Assembly: GCF_030348945.1 (NCBI RefSeq)
Contig: NZ_JAUCEN010000002.1
Span: 3,100,001 to 3,164,000 of the forward strand
Source: Peribacillus sp. ACCC06369
Lineage (GTDB): Bacteria; Bacillota; Bacilli; Bacillales; DSM-1321
DNA length: 64,000 bases
Reading direction: 5' to 3'
Notes under the pieces: generated by a model
Databases searched by the model: none
Seen by the model: the letters and a program-made list of their open reading frames with translations, nothing else
What the model was told of the DNA's origin: nothing
Translations under genes and position numbers: made by a program
Shown: piece after piece, positions 28,079-38,022 of the stretch
Position numbering within the stretch: the first letter of the stretch is position 1
How the letters are laid out: the number at the start of each line of letters is the position of its first letter

Positions 28079-28657
28079 ATGAAAAAATCCGTCCAGATAT
28101 AGGCAGATTAATAGGCAAAAACTCCGGATTTTGGGGGAATCGGAGTATGTACAAAACAATGCAATATTAAATCTGCGTTCATTACTTTTCACTGTTTAGA
28201 TGAAGAAATTAGTTGGATTGCAACACAGTTAATTATTGACCCTAACAGCCCCTTGTATAATAACGGAACGTTAATTGGCAAAAGAACTAAAGAAAAGCAT
28301 ATTACTTTACAAAATGTATATAACTTTCTTTTGTTATTAATTAAAAATACAAAGATAGCCGAATTACTCAAGGAAAAAATACATAATATAACTCTTACTT
28401 ATTTTAATTGTATAAAAGAGTTGTTACCTGTTGTAACTCAAATAGTCTGTTTAAATGCTTTAACTATAGCCGGCAATAAAATTATTCCTTCAAATTATAA
28501 TTTTGTTTCTAACCAGTTAAACATTAAAGAAGTAAATAAAAGAATAAGCAGTATAAAGATATTTGATTGGTCTAGTGAAGGAACATTGAAATATTTAAAA
28601 GGTGCTAGTGGTTCTAAACTCTTAGCTGAAGACATCATTGCATCTGTAGAAAAATAA
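28079..28657 (+). pseudogene. Decayed DGQHR-domain-like gene, 3' part
   Basis: A coding remnant that starts in one frame (RPDIGRLIGKNSGFWGN, from 28,093) and continues after a frameshift near 28,140 in the frame that ends at 28,657 (DEEISWIATQLI, TLQNVYNFLL, TYFNCIKELLP, FDWSSEGTLKYLKGASGSKLLAEDI). The SP-Y, YFNxIKxLxP and GASGSKLL blocks resemble the C-terminal half of DGQHR/DndB-like proteins associated with DNA modification. The N-terminal half with the DGQHR motif is missing. A more decayed homologue lies at 55,800-56,085. Family assignment is tentative. Confidence 0.45.
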
Positions 28658-28802
28658 TTCTTGAATTCCCCATTTGCAAATATTAAAATGGCCGAAAAAT
28701 CAAATTGTCCATTTTAACATAATTCACCATTGAACCTGGGACGATTCTTGCTGAACAATCCTATTTGAAGTCCATCCGATTTAACCTAGAAACATTTCGC
28801 GC

Positions 28803-28884
28803 AACTAACCTGCCCGATAGTTCCAAAAGAAAAAGCTGCCTTAAAGACAGCTCCGATCTTCAGCTAACGCACTTGTTAGTTTAG
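28803..28884. repeat. Accessory hairpin repeat, copy A
   Basis: Full-length copy: AACTAACCTGCCCGATAGTT, a short A-rich link, then hairpin AGCTG...CAGCT (28,834-28,852) and hairpin CTAAC...GTTAG (28,864-28,880). The first hairpin with its A run forms a minus-strand terminator. Confidence 0.8.
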
Positions 28885-28951
28885 GTACATTTATTCACAA
28901 TTCACAAAGTCTAAATAAGGGCTTATAATTTTAGAAACTTCATTGCTTGAA

Positions 28952-29743
<792 letters not shown>

Positions 29744-29903
29744 TTAATTGTACCTTTACTTTCTCGAAAAATAAAAGCAATGTAAATTATTTGGTACAAT
29801 ACACCTCAGCTGAATTTTTCTTCGATCATGAAATAGACCACAAAAAGGATCTAGTACATATGACTATACTATTAATTGGATTTACCTTCCACTTTCCTTA
29901 AAG

Positions 29904-29960
29904 AGCTAACCAGCCCCTTTAACTTCATAAGAAAAAGAGCTGCCACTTATGCAAGTCCTT
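29904..29960. repeat. Accessory hairpin repeat, degenerate copy
   Basis: GAGCTAACCAGCCCC, TTCATAAGAAAAAGAGCTGCC matches the core of the repeat; the following hairpins are lost. Confidence 0.55.
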
Positions 29961-29972
29961 GTATTTTCCCCT

Positions 29973-31574
29973 TCATTCTTTCAATGAATGAGGAAAAATT
30001 TCGTGGGGATACTTCTGTTGGATATAGCGTATAAGTGCAGTGACGACTTGTGGACCGGATTCCACGAGTCTACCTTGTTCAAATGCAGTGAAGTTATCAC
30101 CGCCTGAAGCTAAATAATTACTAACCGCTACTTCATATTCGTTGTTTGGCTGAATCTCTTGACCCTTCATGTCTTTTAGCGCAACAATGCGGTTGCCAAT
30201 TGGAGCCTTTGGGTCCCAATCATACGTTAAACCAACCGTTTGTAACCTATTTTCATAATCTTTCGCCCACTGCTGTTCTAAAGCAAGTTTTATTTGGTCT
30301 CCTGTTAAGATTAACTTACTGATACTATGACCAAAGGGCAAGTTTGTATAAAGGTCTTCTACAGTGATATCCCCTTTTTTAAAACTTTTCCTCATTTCGC
30401 CTTGATGGACAAAAGCTATATTTACCCCCATGGCTTCCCGCTCAGATTCTGCAATCATTTTCGCTAATGGGGATTCACCGTTTGCATCTTGTTTTCGTGT
30501 GATTTCTTCAGGCATTTCTCCTATTACCTGATTAAAATAGCTCCCCAATCTTTTTCTATATTTATTTAGAAGAGCCACCGTTTCTTTATCTGGTTTTATT
30601 TGATGATGTGAAGTGACAATAACCTTTGCTTGTTTCTTAACAATATTTTTAGTATGTGGGTCAATTTCAAGATTTACTTGAGAAAAGGCTTTCCCATTAG
30701 AATAAGCTTGAACGATCAGTTTACCGGCTACAACGGTATTGGCATATTCATGGCTGTGACCGGCAAAAATGACATCGACCTCATCATCGATTTTTGGAGC
30801 CATCTCCACTAAAGCTCCACTGGAATTTGCTCCTGTCTGATCAGATTTAGTTGAATCATGTGCCAGTACAACAATTACTTTGATCCCTTTTTCCTTTAAA
30901 ATCTTAACGGTTCCGTTAATAACTGAAACTTCATCCGTAATTTCTACTTCTTTTCGATTTTCAGGTGCCACATACAGGTTGGTCTCTTTTGTGACCACAC
31001 CGATAAATCCAATATTAATTCCGTCAATTTGTTTAATAACATACGGTGATAACAAGGGAGTACCCGACTTTCTATCGATGATATTTGCAGAAATGTAAGA
31101 AGTATTGGCACCTTGAAAATAACCTGTTTTTTTATTGAATCCTCCATAAATAAGACGTTTCATTTCATTTACGCCTTGGTCTAATTCATGATTTCCAGGT
31201 GTCCCGACATCAAAGTGCAGGAGGTTTAAAAGTTCAATCGTGGGTTCGTCTTTAAATTGAGAAGAAATTGGAGGACTTCCTCCTACCATATCACCAGCAT
31301 GAACAAGTAGTGTATTTTGGTTTTTTTGTATATATTTTTTTAAATAGGCAGCCAGGTATTCAGCACCCCCTGCCATCGTTCCTGAAACCATTTGATATTT
31401 GTTTAGTTGGCCGTGAAAATCATTAACGCCTAACAATTGTACTTGAATGTAGCGGTTTGATGTGGAATGATTCGTTGTGGAATGATTGGATGAGAATGCT
31501 GTGATTTTATAAGTTACGAAAATGATAATAAATACCAAGATGCACAAAGAAGATATGGCCTGAAATTTTGACAA
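29973..31574 (-). CDS. 5'-nucleotidase / 2',3'-cyclic phosphodiesterase family protein, membrane anchored
   Basis: 533-residue exported enzyme with an N-terminal hydrophobic anchor (residues 8-28). The calcineurin-like metallophosphatase domain shows GVNDFHGQL near 49, VHAGDMVGGS near 92, GTPGNHELD near 125, AHDSTKSD near 240 and FAGHSHEY near 275. A 5'-nucleotidase C-terminal domain (about 340-510) contains ASGGDNFTAFEQG. It probably salvages extracellular nucleotides at the cell surface. Start is TTG, 8 bases after GGGAGGG. A long hydrophilic His/Ser/Thr-rich linker follows the anchor. Confidence 0.9.
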   Translation of the reverse strand: MSKFQAISSLCILVFIIIFVTYKITAFSSNHSTTNHSTSNRYIQVQLLGVNDFHGQLNKYQMVSGTMAGGAEYLAAYLKKYIQKNQNTLLVHAGDMVGGSPPISSQFKDEPTIELLNLLHFDVGTPGNHELDQGVNEMKRLIYGGFNKKTGYFQGANTSYISANIIDRKSGTPLLSPYVIKQIDGINIGFIGVVTKETNLYVAPENRKEVEITDEVSVINGTVKILKEKGIKVIVVLAHDSTKSDQTGANSSGALVEMAPKIDDEVDVIFAGHSHEYANTVVAGKLIVQAYSNGKAFSQVNLEIDPHTKNIVKKQAKVIVTSHHQIKPDKETVALLNKYRKRLGSYFNQVIGEMPEEITRKQDANGESPLAKMIAESEREAMGVNIAFVHQGEMRKSFKKGDITVEDLYTNLPFGHSISKLILTGDQIKLALEQQWAKDYENRLQTVGLTYDWDPKAPIGNRIVALKDMKGQEIQPNNEYEVAVSNYLASGGDNFTAFEQGRLVESGPQVVTALIRYIQQKYPHEIFPHSLKE

Positions 31575-31979
31575 CTTCCGATCCCTCCCTCTAGATGTAA
31601 ATTAAGAATAACTCTGGAATTTTATATCCGTATAAAGGGACCGTGATTTTTTGTTATATTTTATATATCGATTGTTAAATTAATCCAGTACATGCATATC
31701 TTTTTAAAAATACTCATACGGCTTAACATTTTGAAATCTGTTAAGATTTTGACTAGCTTAATGGAAATAACATGCAACGTTATTTAAAAAGGCTCCAATT
31801 TTTCTTCCATTAACTGATAGTGAAAAAAACGTTGCTGCTAAGATTTTCTCTGCACTTGTGTAAAAACGTTCTAAGTGTTCCTTATTATTGAAATCTGCTC
31901 CATTAGTAAAAGAAGTTAAACAAAAAGAGTGTAAATCCTTATTGGATCAACACTCCCGTTAGTGCAGTAACATTCAACG
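31575..31979. other. Intergenic region, no gene seen
   Basis: AT-rich sequence between the nucleotidase and paiB. The only structure seen is a possible paiB terminator remnant near 31,930-31,975 (AGTGT...ACACT, then CCCGTTAGTG as in the accessory repeat). Confidence 0.5.
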
Positions 31980-32591
31980 TTATTTTTTTAGGTTTTCCTT
32001 CATTAAAAAGGAAATTTTTTGCTCATCTGTATATTGGATCTGTTCCAGGTGATTAATAACTAGCTCTTGTCGATGTAATGAATGGTTTTGACTTAACTTC
32101 GCTTTTCCCTCTATCTTTTTGATTTTTATTTTGAAGCCTTGAATTCCTTTGTTCATTCCAGCGAGAAAATCAGCGTCTAAATCTTGCAATTTGTATGAGC
32201 TATCAGGGGCTTCATACTTCAATACCATGTCATGCAAGGAATCCGTTAACTCCTGTTCATCCTCAATTAGTTCGGCTTCGCCGTATACATGAACAGTCAC
32301 ATAATTCCATGTTGGTACTGCTTGATTCGTCTCATACCAAGAGGAAGAGATATAACAGTGAGGACCATGAAAAACTGCTAAGACTGTTTGATTTTCAATA
32401 TCTTTCCATTGAGGGTTCGGACGAGCAAGATGACCATACAAATAGTTTTTCTCCTTATTCAAAAGCAGTGGTAAATGTGTAGCAAAAGGTATGCCTTCAT
32501 GCATTGAACACAATGTTGCAAAACCATTCTCCTGTATTACATCGTAGGCTACTGCTAATTCTTTTATTTCAAATTGCTTAGGGATATACAT
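31980..32591 (-). CDS. paiB: PaiB-like FMN-binding negative transcriptional regulator
   Basis: 203-residue protein of the FMN-binding PaiB family, starting MYIPKQFEI, with [32 protein letters not shown] and the signature [13 protein letters not shown] near residue 100. In B. subtilis PaiB is linked to repression of sporulation and protease genes, but a direct enzymatic role is equally possible. GGAAAGGAG precedes the chosen ATG. It is divergent from a MocR gene, with about 200 bases between the starts, a common arrangement for a MocR regulator and its target. Confidence 0.9.
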   Translation of the reverse strand: MYIPKQFEIKELAVAYDVIQENGFATLCSMHEGIPFATHLPLLLNKEKNYLYGHLARPNPQWKDIENQTVLAVFHGPHCYISSSWYETNQAVPTWNYVTVHVYGEAELIEDEQELTDSLHDMVLKYEAPDSSYKLQDLDADFLAGMNKGIQGFKIKIKKIEGKAKLSQNHSLHRQELVINHLEQIQYTDEQKISFLMKENLKK

Positions 32592-32790
32592 AAAAAATCT
32601 CCTTTCCAACTGATATAAACTTTTAAACATTGATTCTTAAATATTATTTATTCACGATCATAGCAACTTTTTATATCCTCATTTCTACCTTTAATAATCG
32701 AGTACGTCATCTAAGAAATATAGTATTATACAAACTGACATATAAAAAGGTACAATTCTAAATAAATAAACATGTCAAAGGGGGTCGTAA

Positions 32791-34170
32791 ATGATAAATA
32801 CCATTTTTGCTTTTAAGGATGATTCTCCCAAATACAAACAAATTTATGAGCAGTTTAAGTTATTTATTGATCGGGGTGACATACTTGCTGATGAACAATT
32901 GCCCTCCATTCGTCAACTTGCAGATTCCCTTCAAGTAAGTCGCAATACGACATTAATGGCTTATGATCAACTTGTAGCTGAAGGTTATATTCGAGGAGAA
33001 GGGAGAAAAGGTTATTTTGTAAATGAATTAGAGCCACTTTTATCCCAAGAAGAGTTAATTCCTCATAATAAAAAGCAAAGAGAGTCAGTGACACCTACAC
33101 TCATTGATTTCCGAGCAGGTGCCGTAGATCAAACACATTTCCCTCTAAAAATTTGGAGGAGGATTGCCAATCAAGTATTAACGTTACAGGAGAGCTTTCA
33201 ATATGGGGAACCCTTTGGTGAGGTGTGCCTACGTGAACAAATTGCCACATACTTACTCCAATCCCGTGGGGTGAAAACAGATGAAAATGCCATTATTATC
33301 GGCAGTAGTACCCAACAAATGCTTATCAATCTTGGACATATACTAAAGGATGATTTTCCAAGCGTTACAGTAGAAGACCCTGGATATGATGGCGCTAGGG
33401 AAGCTTTTCAATTCCATTGTTTGACGATTGAAACTTTACCAGTTTATGAAGCAGGTGCTGATTTTTCACAATTGGCAGAAATGAAATCACGATTAATCTA
33501 TGTAACACCTTCCCATCACAGTCCATATGGGGTAAGCATGTCCATTCAACAACGGCAAACGCTTATTCATTGGGCTAACAAGATGCAAGGGTATATTATC
33601 GAAGACGATTATGATAGTGAATTTCGCTATACGCAACAACCATTTCCAGCTCTCGCATCCATTGATTCTGCAAGAGTCATTTATCTAGGGAATTTCTCAA
33701 AGTCCTTTCTTCCAGGAATTCGTTTAAGTTATATGGTGTTGCCAGAACCACTTTTAAACCGTTATAAAGACCAATTTCTTCATTTTGAGAGTACCACTTC
33801 ACTTCTAAGCCAACTCACAATGGCTAAATTTATGGAAGAAGGAGAATGGAATCGCCATATTAAACGTATGCGTCTTGTTTATAAACGAAAAATGCAGCTC
33901 TTGGTATCATTATTAAAAAAGCAATTCGATCAAATTATATCAATTATTGGTGAGCAGTCCGGTTTGTATTTATTAATCAAAGTACATCTGAAACGTTCAG
34001 AAGAATGGCTAATAGAGCGAGCTTCATTTCATGGTGTTAAAGTGTATCCTACTTCACTCTACTTTATTAAAAATAATACCGATAACCCCATTATTAAACT
34101 TGGTTTTAGTAATCTTTCTTGTGAGGAAATCCAGCTTGGCGTGGAGCTCCTAAAAAAGGCTTGGTTATAA
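32791..34170 (+). CDS. MocR-type GntR/aminotransferase transcriptional regulator
   Basis: 459-residue fusion: an N-terminal GntR winged helix (about 10-75; LPSIRQLADSLQVSRNTTLMAYDQL) joined to a type I aminotransferase domain. The PLP lysine is Lys304 in NFSKSFLPG, and DDYDSEFRY matches the cofactor-binding segment. MocR proteins sense PLP or amino compounds and usually regulate a divergent gene, here probably paiB. ATG follows AAAGGGGG. Confidence 0.93.
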   Translation: MINTIFAFKDDSPKYKQIYEQFKLFIDRGDILADEQLPSIRQLADSLQVSRNTTLMAYDQLVAEGYIRGEGRKGYFVNELEPLLSQEELIPHNKKQRESVTPTLIDFRAGAVDQTHFPLKIWRRIANQVLTLQESFQYGEPFGEVCLREQIATYLLQSRGVKTDENAIIIGSSTQQMLINLGHILKDDFPSVTVEDPGYDGAREAFQFHCLTIETLPVYEAGADFSQLAEMKSRLIYVTPSHHSPYGVSMSIQQRQTLIHWANKMQGYIIEDDYDSEFRYTQQPFPALASIDSARVIYLGNFSKSFLPGIRLSYMVLPEPLLNRYKDQFLHFESTTSLLSQLTMAKFMEEGEWNRHIKRMRLVYKRKMQLLVSLLKKQFDQIISIIGEQSGLYLLIKVHLKRSEEWLIERASFHGVKVYPTSLYFIKNNTDNPIIKLGFSNLSCEEIQLGVELLKKAWL

Positions 34171-34269
34171 AAACTCCCCCCCGTAATTGTAGCTTATGTC
34201 TCTTTTACTAAATCGGGTAGCTTCAGGAAAATGCGGATTTACCACGTTAACCAGGAAATCACAATATTA

Positions 34270-34313
34270 AAAAGCCCAATTTCTCAGCATTAAAATTGAG
34301 AAATTGGACTTTT
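34270..34313 (+). terminator. Bidirectional terminator after the MocR gene
   Basis: AAAAGCCCAATTTCTCA / TGAGAAATTGGACTTTT stem (34,270-34,313), with A and T runs on its two sides. Confidence 0.85.
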
Positions 34314-34418
34314 AGTTATTCCAGAGGAGCGCGTGATTAAATGGAAAATATGAAAAAGCTACAAAATGGGACCCCAGCCATTTTACTAAGCACCTAGTTA
34401 AGGAAACTTATAAAGAAT

Positions 34419-34793
34419 TTAAAGTATTACACCTGAAAAATCCCCTTTTAATACTTCTTTTTCATTCTGATTTTTACATAAAAAGAATGCAATTATAGCT
34501 GTTCTATTATTTTCTTGCCTTTCATATTTTTCAATTTTAACCTCACAAATTATTGTATCCCCCGTAAACACAGGTCTTAAAAACTCAAAATTCATAGTAC
34601 GAGCCATTACGTGATGATCTCCACCTACTTTTGTTGGTAGAGTTGCCGTTAATAATCCTTGAATTACAAGTCTTCCCTGTTCATCTGGGGTTATATGATG
34701 ATTCCCTTCATCTGAAATCTCTGTAAATAATTCAACATCCCTTACTGTAAAAGTCCGTTCAAACGTAATGATATCTCCTACTTTTAATGACAT
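34419..34793 (-). CDS. MaoC-like / FAS1-type hotdog dehydratase domain protein
   Basis: 124-residue single-hotdog protein: VGDIITFERTFTVRDVELFTEISDEGNHHITPD is the MaoC-type N-terminus, and RPVFTGDTIICEVKIEKYE lies near residue 80. The family hydrates or dehydrates enoyl-CoA thioesters; the canonical catalytic Asp/His pair is not clear here (D-x-N-H-H is present), so the activity is uncertain. GGAGGG precedes the chosen ATG; the longer frame runs into the IS110 remnant. Confidence 0.75.
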   Translation of the reverse strand: MSLKVGDIITFERTFTVRDVELFTEISDEGNHHITPDEQGRLVIQGLLTATLPTKVGGDHHVMARTMNFEFLRPVFTGDTIICEVKIEKYERQENNRTAIIAFFLCKNQNEKEVLKGDFSGVIL

Positions 34794-34825
34794 ATAAATC
34801 CCTCCTGAAGGTTTTATGAAGTTGA

Positions 34826-35440
34826 TTAATAAATCCTTTTGCAGGCATGCCATGCAACTTTTTCTGGCATTCTGAGCCACTTTTCAAACCGTTCCCTTGC
34901 TGCATCAATGGCAGCCAGAGGATTCTTAATAGTGCTAACGAGTCGTTTAACCACCACATCACGGTTAGACATAAGGACCCTAATTATTTCAAATGATTCT
35001 GAAGTGTTCCTGACAAAGGCGTAGTAACCGTTCTTCACCATATCGGCGATGACCAGGGCATCTTTCTTATCACTTTTGGACTGAGTATTATCACGGTTTT
35101 CTTTATTCCTTTTTACTAAGTGAAGGTTTACTGTCACTACCTCAATTCCTTGTTTAAATAGCCATTTTGAAAGATTAATCCAGTAATGGCCTGTAGGTTC
35201 CATTCCCACGATGGCTGCATCCAGTTTATTTAATCTTTGAAGCTTATCCATCCATTTTAATAAACTAGCAAATCCATCTTCATTATTTTCAAATGCAAGT
35301 GGATCTCCGACTACAATTCCACGGAAATTCACTGCTCTAGCCACATGTAATTGTTGGGCAATATCCACTCCAACAACAAGGTGTTTATCGGAAATTCTTT
35401 CTATTAGTTGATTTTGTTTATCTTGCATTTTAAACTTCAT
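34826..35440 (-). pseudogene. IS110-family transposase remnant 1
   Basis: 204 codons covering the DEDD (RuvC-like) domain: VGVDIAQQLHVARAV, GMEPTGHYW, and SKSDKKDALVIADMV, all intact. After about residue 171 (KRLVST) the sequence no longer matches remnant 2 and ends 33 residues later; the Tnp20 domain of a full 400-residue transposase is missing, so it is a deletion derivative. Its upstream end (35,441-35,515) is shared with remnant 2 at 52,830. Inactive alone. Confidence 0.88.
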
Positions 35441-35530
35441 ATTAGGGTTCCTCCTAAGATTTTGGGTTAGAGTGGTGTCTTACTCATATCTTACTGAGGA
35501 GCCCTATTTTTTTCAAAGCTGAAAAATAAC

Positions 35531-35630
35531 GAACTACAGGAATGCTATCCTGCCCCGATAGTCGCATAAAAAAAAAGCTGCCTTAAAGACAGCTCTGATC
35601 TTCAGCTAACGCACCTGTTAGTTCATTAAG
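35531..35630. repeat. Accessory hairpin repeat, copy B
   Basis: Full copy: CTATCCTGCCCCGATAGTCG, CATAAAAA, hairpin AGCTG...CAGCT, then CTAACGCACCTGTTAG. Confidence 0.8.
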
Positions 35631-35745
35631 ATTAAGATTAAGTTATTTAACTATGTATTTTATGGAACCTACAATTTATCTGTAATTTTATCTGTTAATT
35701 GCCTTATTGATGCTGCAATAAATATTCCGAGATTGGAATATCCGA

Positions 35746-35934
35746 TTACTTTTGATTTTTTTCTAGAAGAAATCCAATGGTTGCCACTAAAATCACTAGA
35801 AAGATACCTATACTAGCAGTAACTATGCCTTCTGTTTTGTCTTTTGCATAAAAACAAATATATGTATTAAAAGAGAAAAAAATTAAAAAAAGTAATAACT
35901 TTGTAACGAAGTTAATTGTATTTATTGCTGTCAC
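35746..35934 (-). CDS. Small two-helix membrane protein, unknown
   Basis: 62 residues with two hydrophobic segments (about 8-28 and 37-57) and a charged end (LLEKNQK). The start is GTG with AAGGA some 12 bases upstream, a modest ribosome binding site. No family recognised. It may be real or chance in AT-rich DNA. Confidence 0.4.
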   Translation of the reverse strand: MTAINTINFVTKLLLFLIFFSFNTYICFYAKDKTEGIVTASIGIFLVILVATIGFLLEKNQK

Positions 35935-36057
35935 AGTAAATCACATTCCTTAAATGGTGAATTAACGATATCAAATACAAAATAATTGACCTTTAAGAAA
36001 ATAATAACAATAAAGAGTAATTATTCATAAGTGTAAAATAATCCATTTCCTTATGGA

Positions 36058-36073
36058 ACTAACCTGCCCTGTT
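36058..36073. repeat. Accessory hairpin repeat, copy C, left part (split by IS110)
   Basis: AACTAACCTGCCCTGTT ends at the IS110 left end; the right part resumes at 37,688. Confidence 0.7.
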
Positions 36074-36134
36074 CGTATTATTAGGTCAGCCAGATATTTC
36101 TGGTTGACCAATTTTTATATAGTTTTAATATAAC

Positions 36135-36290
36135 GGTAGCCGGGGTAGAACGTACCTGCCCGTGGGGCTTAAGATCCCGTCAACTAAACAGTTCGCCCCC
36201 TACTTGCTTAAACATGATTTGGCTGGTTGGGACCAAGATCTCGTATAACAAGCGAAGCTATGATACTGCAAGAAGGATTAGGGGTTACCG
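36135..36290 (+). ncRNA. Predicted bridge RNA of the IS110 element
   Basis: The upstream non-coding end contains two similar loop sequences, each with GGG-(n)-AAGATC-C/T-CGT at the centre (36,163-36,180 and 36,228-36,244). Loop 1 is preceded by ACCTGCCCGT (36,154-36,163), which matches the left target flank, and followed by CAACTAAAC (36,181-36,189), the exact reverse complement of the right flank GTTTAGTTG (37,688-37,696). Loop 2 is preceded by TTGGCTGGTT (36,219-36,228), identical to the right end of the element (37,681-37,690). This is the guide layout of IS110 bridge RNAs. The right donor guide was not clearly found. Confidence 0.75.
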
Positions 36291-36321
36291 GCAAATATTA
36301 TGTTTTTGGAGGAGATAAAAA

Positions 36322-37560
36322 ATGAATCCAGTGGTTGGTCTGGATGTAGCTAAAGGTGAAAGTCAGGTTCAAGCATTCTTGGAAAAGAAGAAGCCTTATC
36401 AAGGCAGTTTCAAAGTTACACATACCATTGAAGGATTAGAAACGCTATTTCAGTTTCTGAGAAAAATAGAAAATAAAACAGGAATCAAACCTCCGATTGT
36501 ATTGGAATCCACGGGGCATTATCATACGCCAGTTGTACAGTATTTTGAGGAGAGAGGCTACTTATTAATTGTCGTTAACCCACTCATTTCTTATCGTGCG
36601 AAGAGCTCAAGTTTACGCAAAGTAAAGACAGATATAATCGATGCACGTCACCTCTGCGAGCTGTACTATAAAGAGGATTTAGAGCCTTATAAAAAACGAG
36701 GGATACAACTCTTAAATCTTCGTAATCTTTCAAGACAACACGAAAATATAACAGGTATCTATGTACAAACAAAACTACAGTTCCAGGCTGTTCTTGATCA
36801 AGTATTTCCTGAATATAGAGGGGTTTTTGGAGATTTGTATTCGGTTGTTTCTTTGCTTACTCTATTAGAATTCCCTACTTCTGAAGACATATTAGCAGTC
36901 GGTGAAGAAACTGTAGCAAATAGGATTAATGAACTTTGTCCAAGTCGTTCTAAAAAGTGGGCGAATACACAGGCAGAGAAACTTACGGCTGCCTCAGCTC
37001 GAAACCCTTTTCAGAGAACCTTATATCAGAGTCACATTTTAAGCCTTGAAATGTATATAAAAATGCTTCTAGAATACCAAAAGCACCTATCCAAATTTGA
37101 AGACGAGATAGATGCTTTGGCAAAAGAAATTGAAGAATATAAGATTATCCAATCCATCCCTGGAATCGGTGAAAAAATCGCTGCAACGATTATTTCTGAA
37201 ATTGGAGAGATTGAACGGTTTAATCACCCTAAAAAACTAGTGGCATTTGCCGGAATTGATCCAAGTATCTTTGAATCAGGTAAATTTAAAGGCACAGTAA
37301 ATCGGATTACCAAAAGAGGTTCTGGCAGACTAAGACACGCCTTGTATATGGCTGTTAAATGTGCCATTCGTGATTGTCGCAAGAAGAAAACGACAGATGA
37401 AATCATCCCTCGTAACAAGCGATTACGAGAGTTTTATGATAAGAAACGTGAAGAAGGAAAGCCCTTTAAAGTAGCTGTGATAGCATGTGCCAATAAACTC
37501 TTACATTGGATTTATGCACTTTTAAAAAGCAACTCACCTTTCCAAGATAGGCTAGTTTGA
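36322..37560 (+). CDS. IS110-family transposase (bridge recombinase)
   Basis: 412-residue DEDD-type recombinase. N-terminal RuvC-like domain: Asp8 in VGLDVAKGE, Glu62 in LESTGH, and the Asp pair in KTDIIDARHL near 105. A coiled-coil linker lies around 220-270. C-terminal Tnp20 domain: IQSIPGIGEKIAATIISEIG near 275, AFAGIDPS, and the serine region ESGKFKG...ITKRGSGRLRHALY. Full length and uninterrupted, preceded by GGAGGAG. It should be active with its bridge RNA. It is only distantly related to the two IS110 remnants in the window. Confidence 0.95.
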   Translation: MNPVVGLDVAKGESQVQAFLEKKKPYQGSFKVTHTIEGLETLFQFLRKIENKTGIKPPIVLESTGHYHTPVVQYFEERGYLLIVVNPLISYRAKSSSLRKVKTDIIDARHLCELYYKEDLEPYKKRGIQLLNLRNLSRQHENITGIYVQTKLQFQAVLDQVFPEYRGVFGDLYSVVSLLTLLEFPTSEDILAVGEETVANRINELCPSRSKKWANTQAEKLTAASARNPFQRTLYQSHILSLEMYIKMLLEYQKHLSKFEDEIDALAKEIEEYKIIQSIPGIGEKIAATIISEIGEIERFNHPKKLVAFAGIDPSIFESGKFKGTVNRITKRGSGRLRHALYMAVKCAIRDCRKKKTTDEIIPRNKRLREFYDKKREEGKPFKVAVIACANKLLHWIYALLKSNSPFQDRLV

Positions 37561-37690
37561 AAGTATAACTAAACCACCCAGAACTTTCCAAACACAGAAA
37601 CTTGGAAGGTTATTTGGTATGCACAAATTTAGTATAGCATGAAATATTTTAAGGTTTTATTGAAAAATATTGACAAACTATTGGCTGGTT

Positions 37691-38022
37691 TAGTTGCATA
37701 AGAAAATGGAGCTGTTTCCAACCCCATATTTATTAGTTCAACAAGATAATAACTTTTGTAAGGTAGTTCCATACATACCTGCTTTCATTAGTAAAAGAAA
37801 GTGACAACCAGGGATGGGTGCCTTTACAATTTCATAAACACTTTGATTTCGTTTATTAATAGTATTCCTTTATACACACTTATAATTTCATTCAAATTGA
37901 TTAACCATCTTTAAAAAATATTGTATTTGTTAGTCTTCTTATTAACAACTTGTCCAAACCAATCAATACTTTCCTCATAGAATGAATACAAGTAATTTTA
38001 CCGAAATGGAGGAAACAAACCA
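37691..38022. other. Intergenic region before the P450 gene
   Basis: Begins with the right part of accessory repeat copy C (TAGTTGCATAAG...GGAGCTG, 37,691-37,716). No gene or RNA recognised in the rest; the P450 promoter must lie here. Confidence 0.6.

Larger units (their letters stand above)
36073..37690 (+). mobile_element. IS110-family insertion sequence, intact
   Basis: About 1.6 kb element with a 412-codon transposase, a 245-base upstream non-coding end and a 130-base downstream end. It has no terminal inverted repeats, as usual for IS110. Boundaries are inferred: the host repeat is interrupted after CCTGCCCTGTT (36,063-36,073) and resumes as GTTTAGTTGCATAAG (37,688 on), with GTT shared at both ends, consistent with a dinucleotide core (GT or TT) duplicated on insertion. 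Confidence 0.8.
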
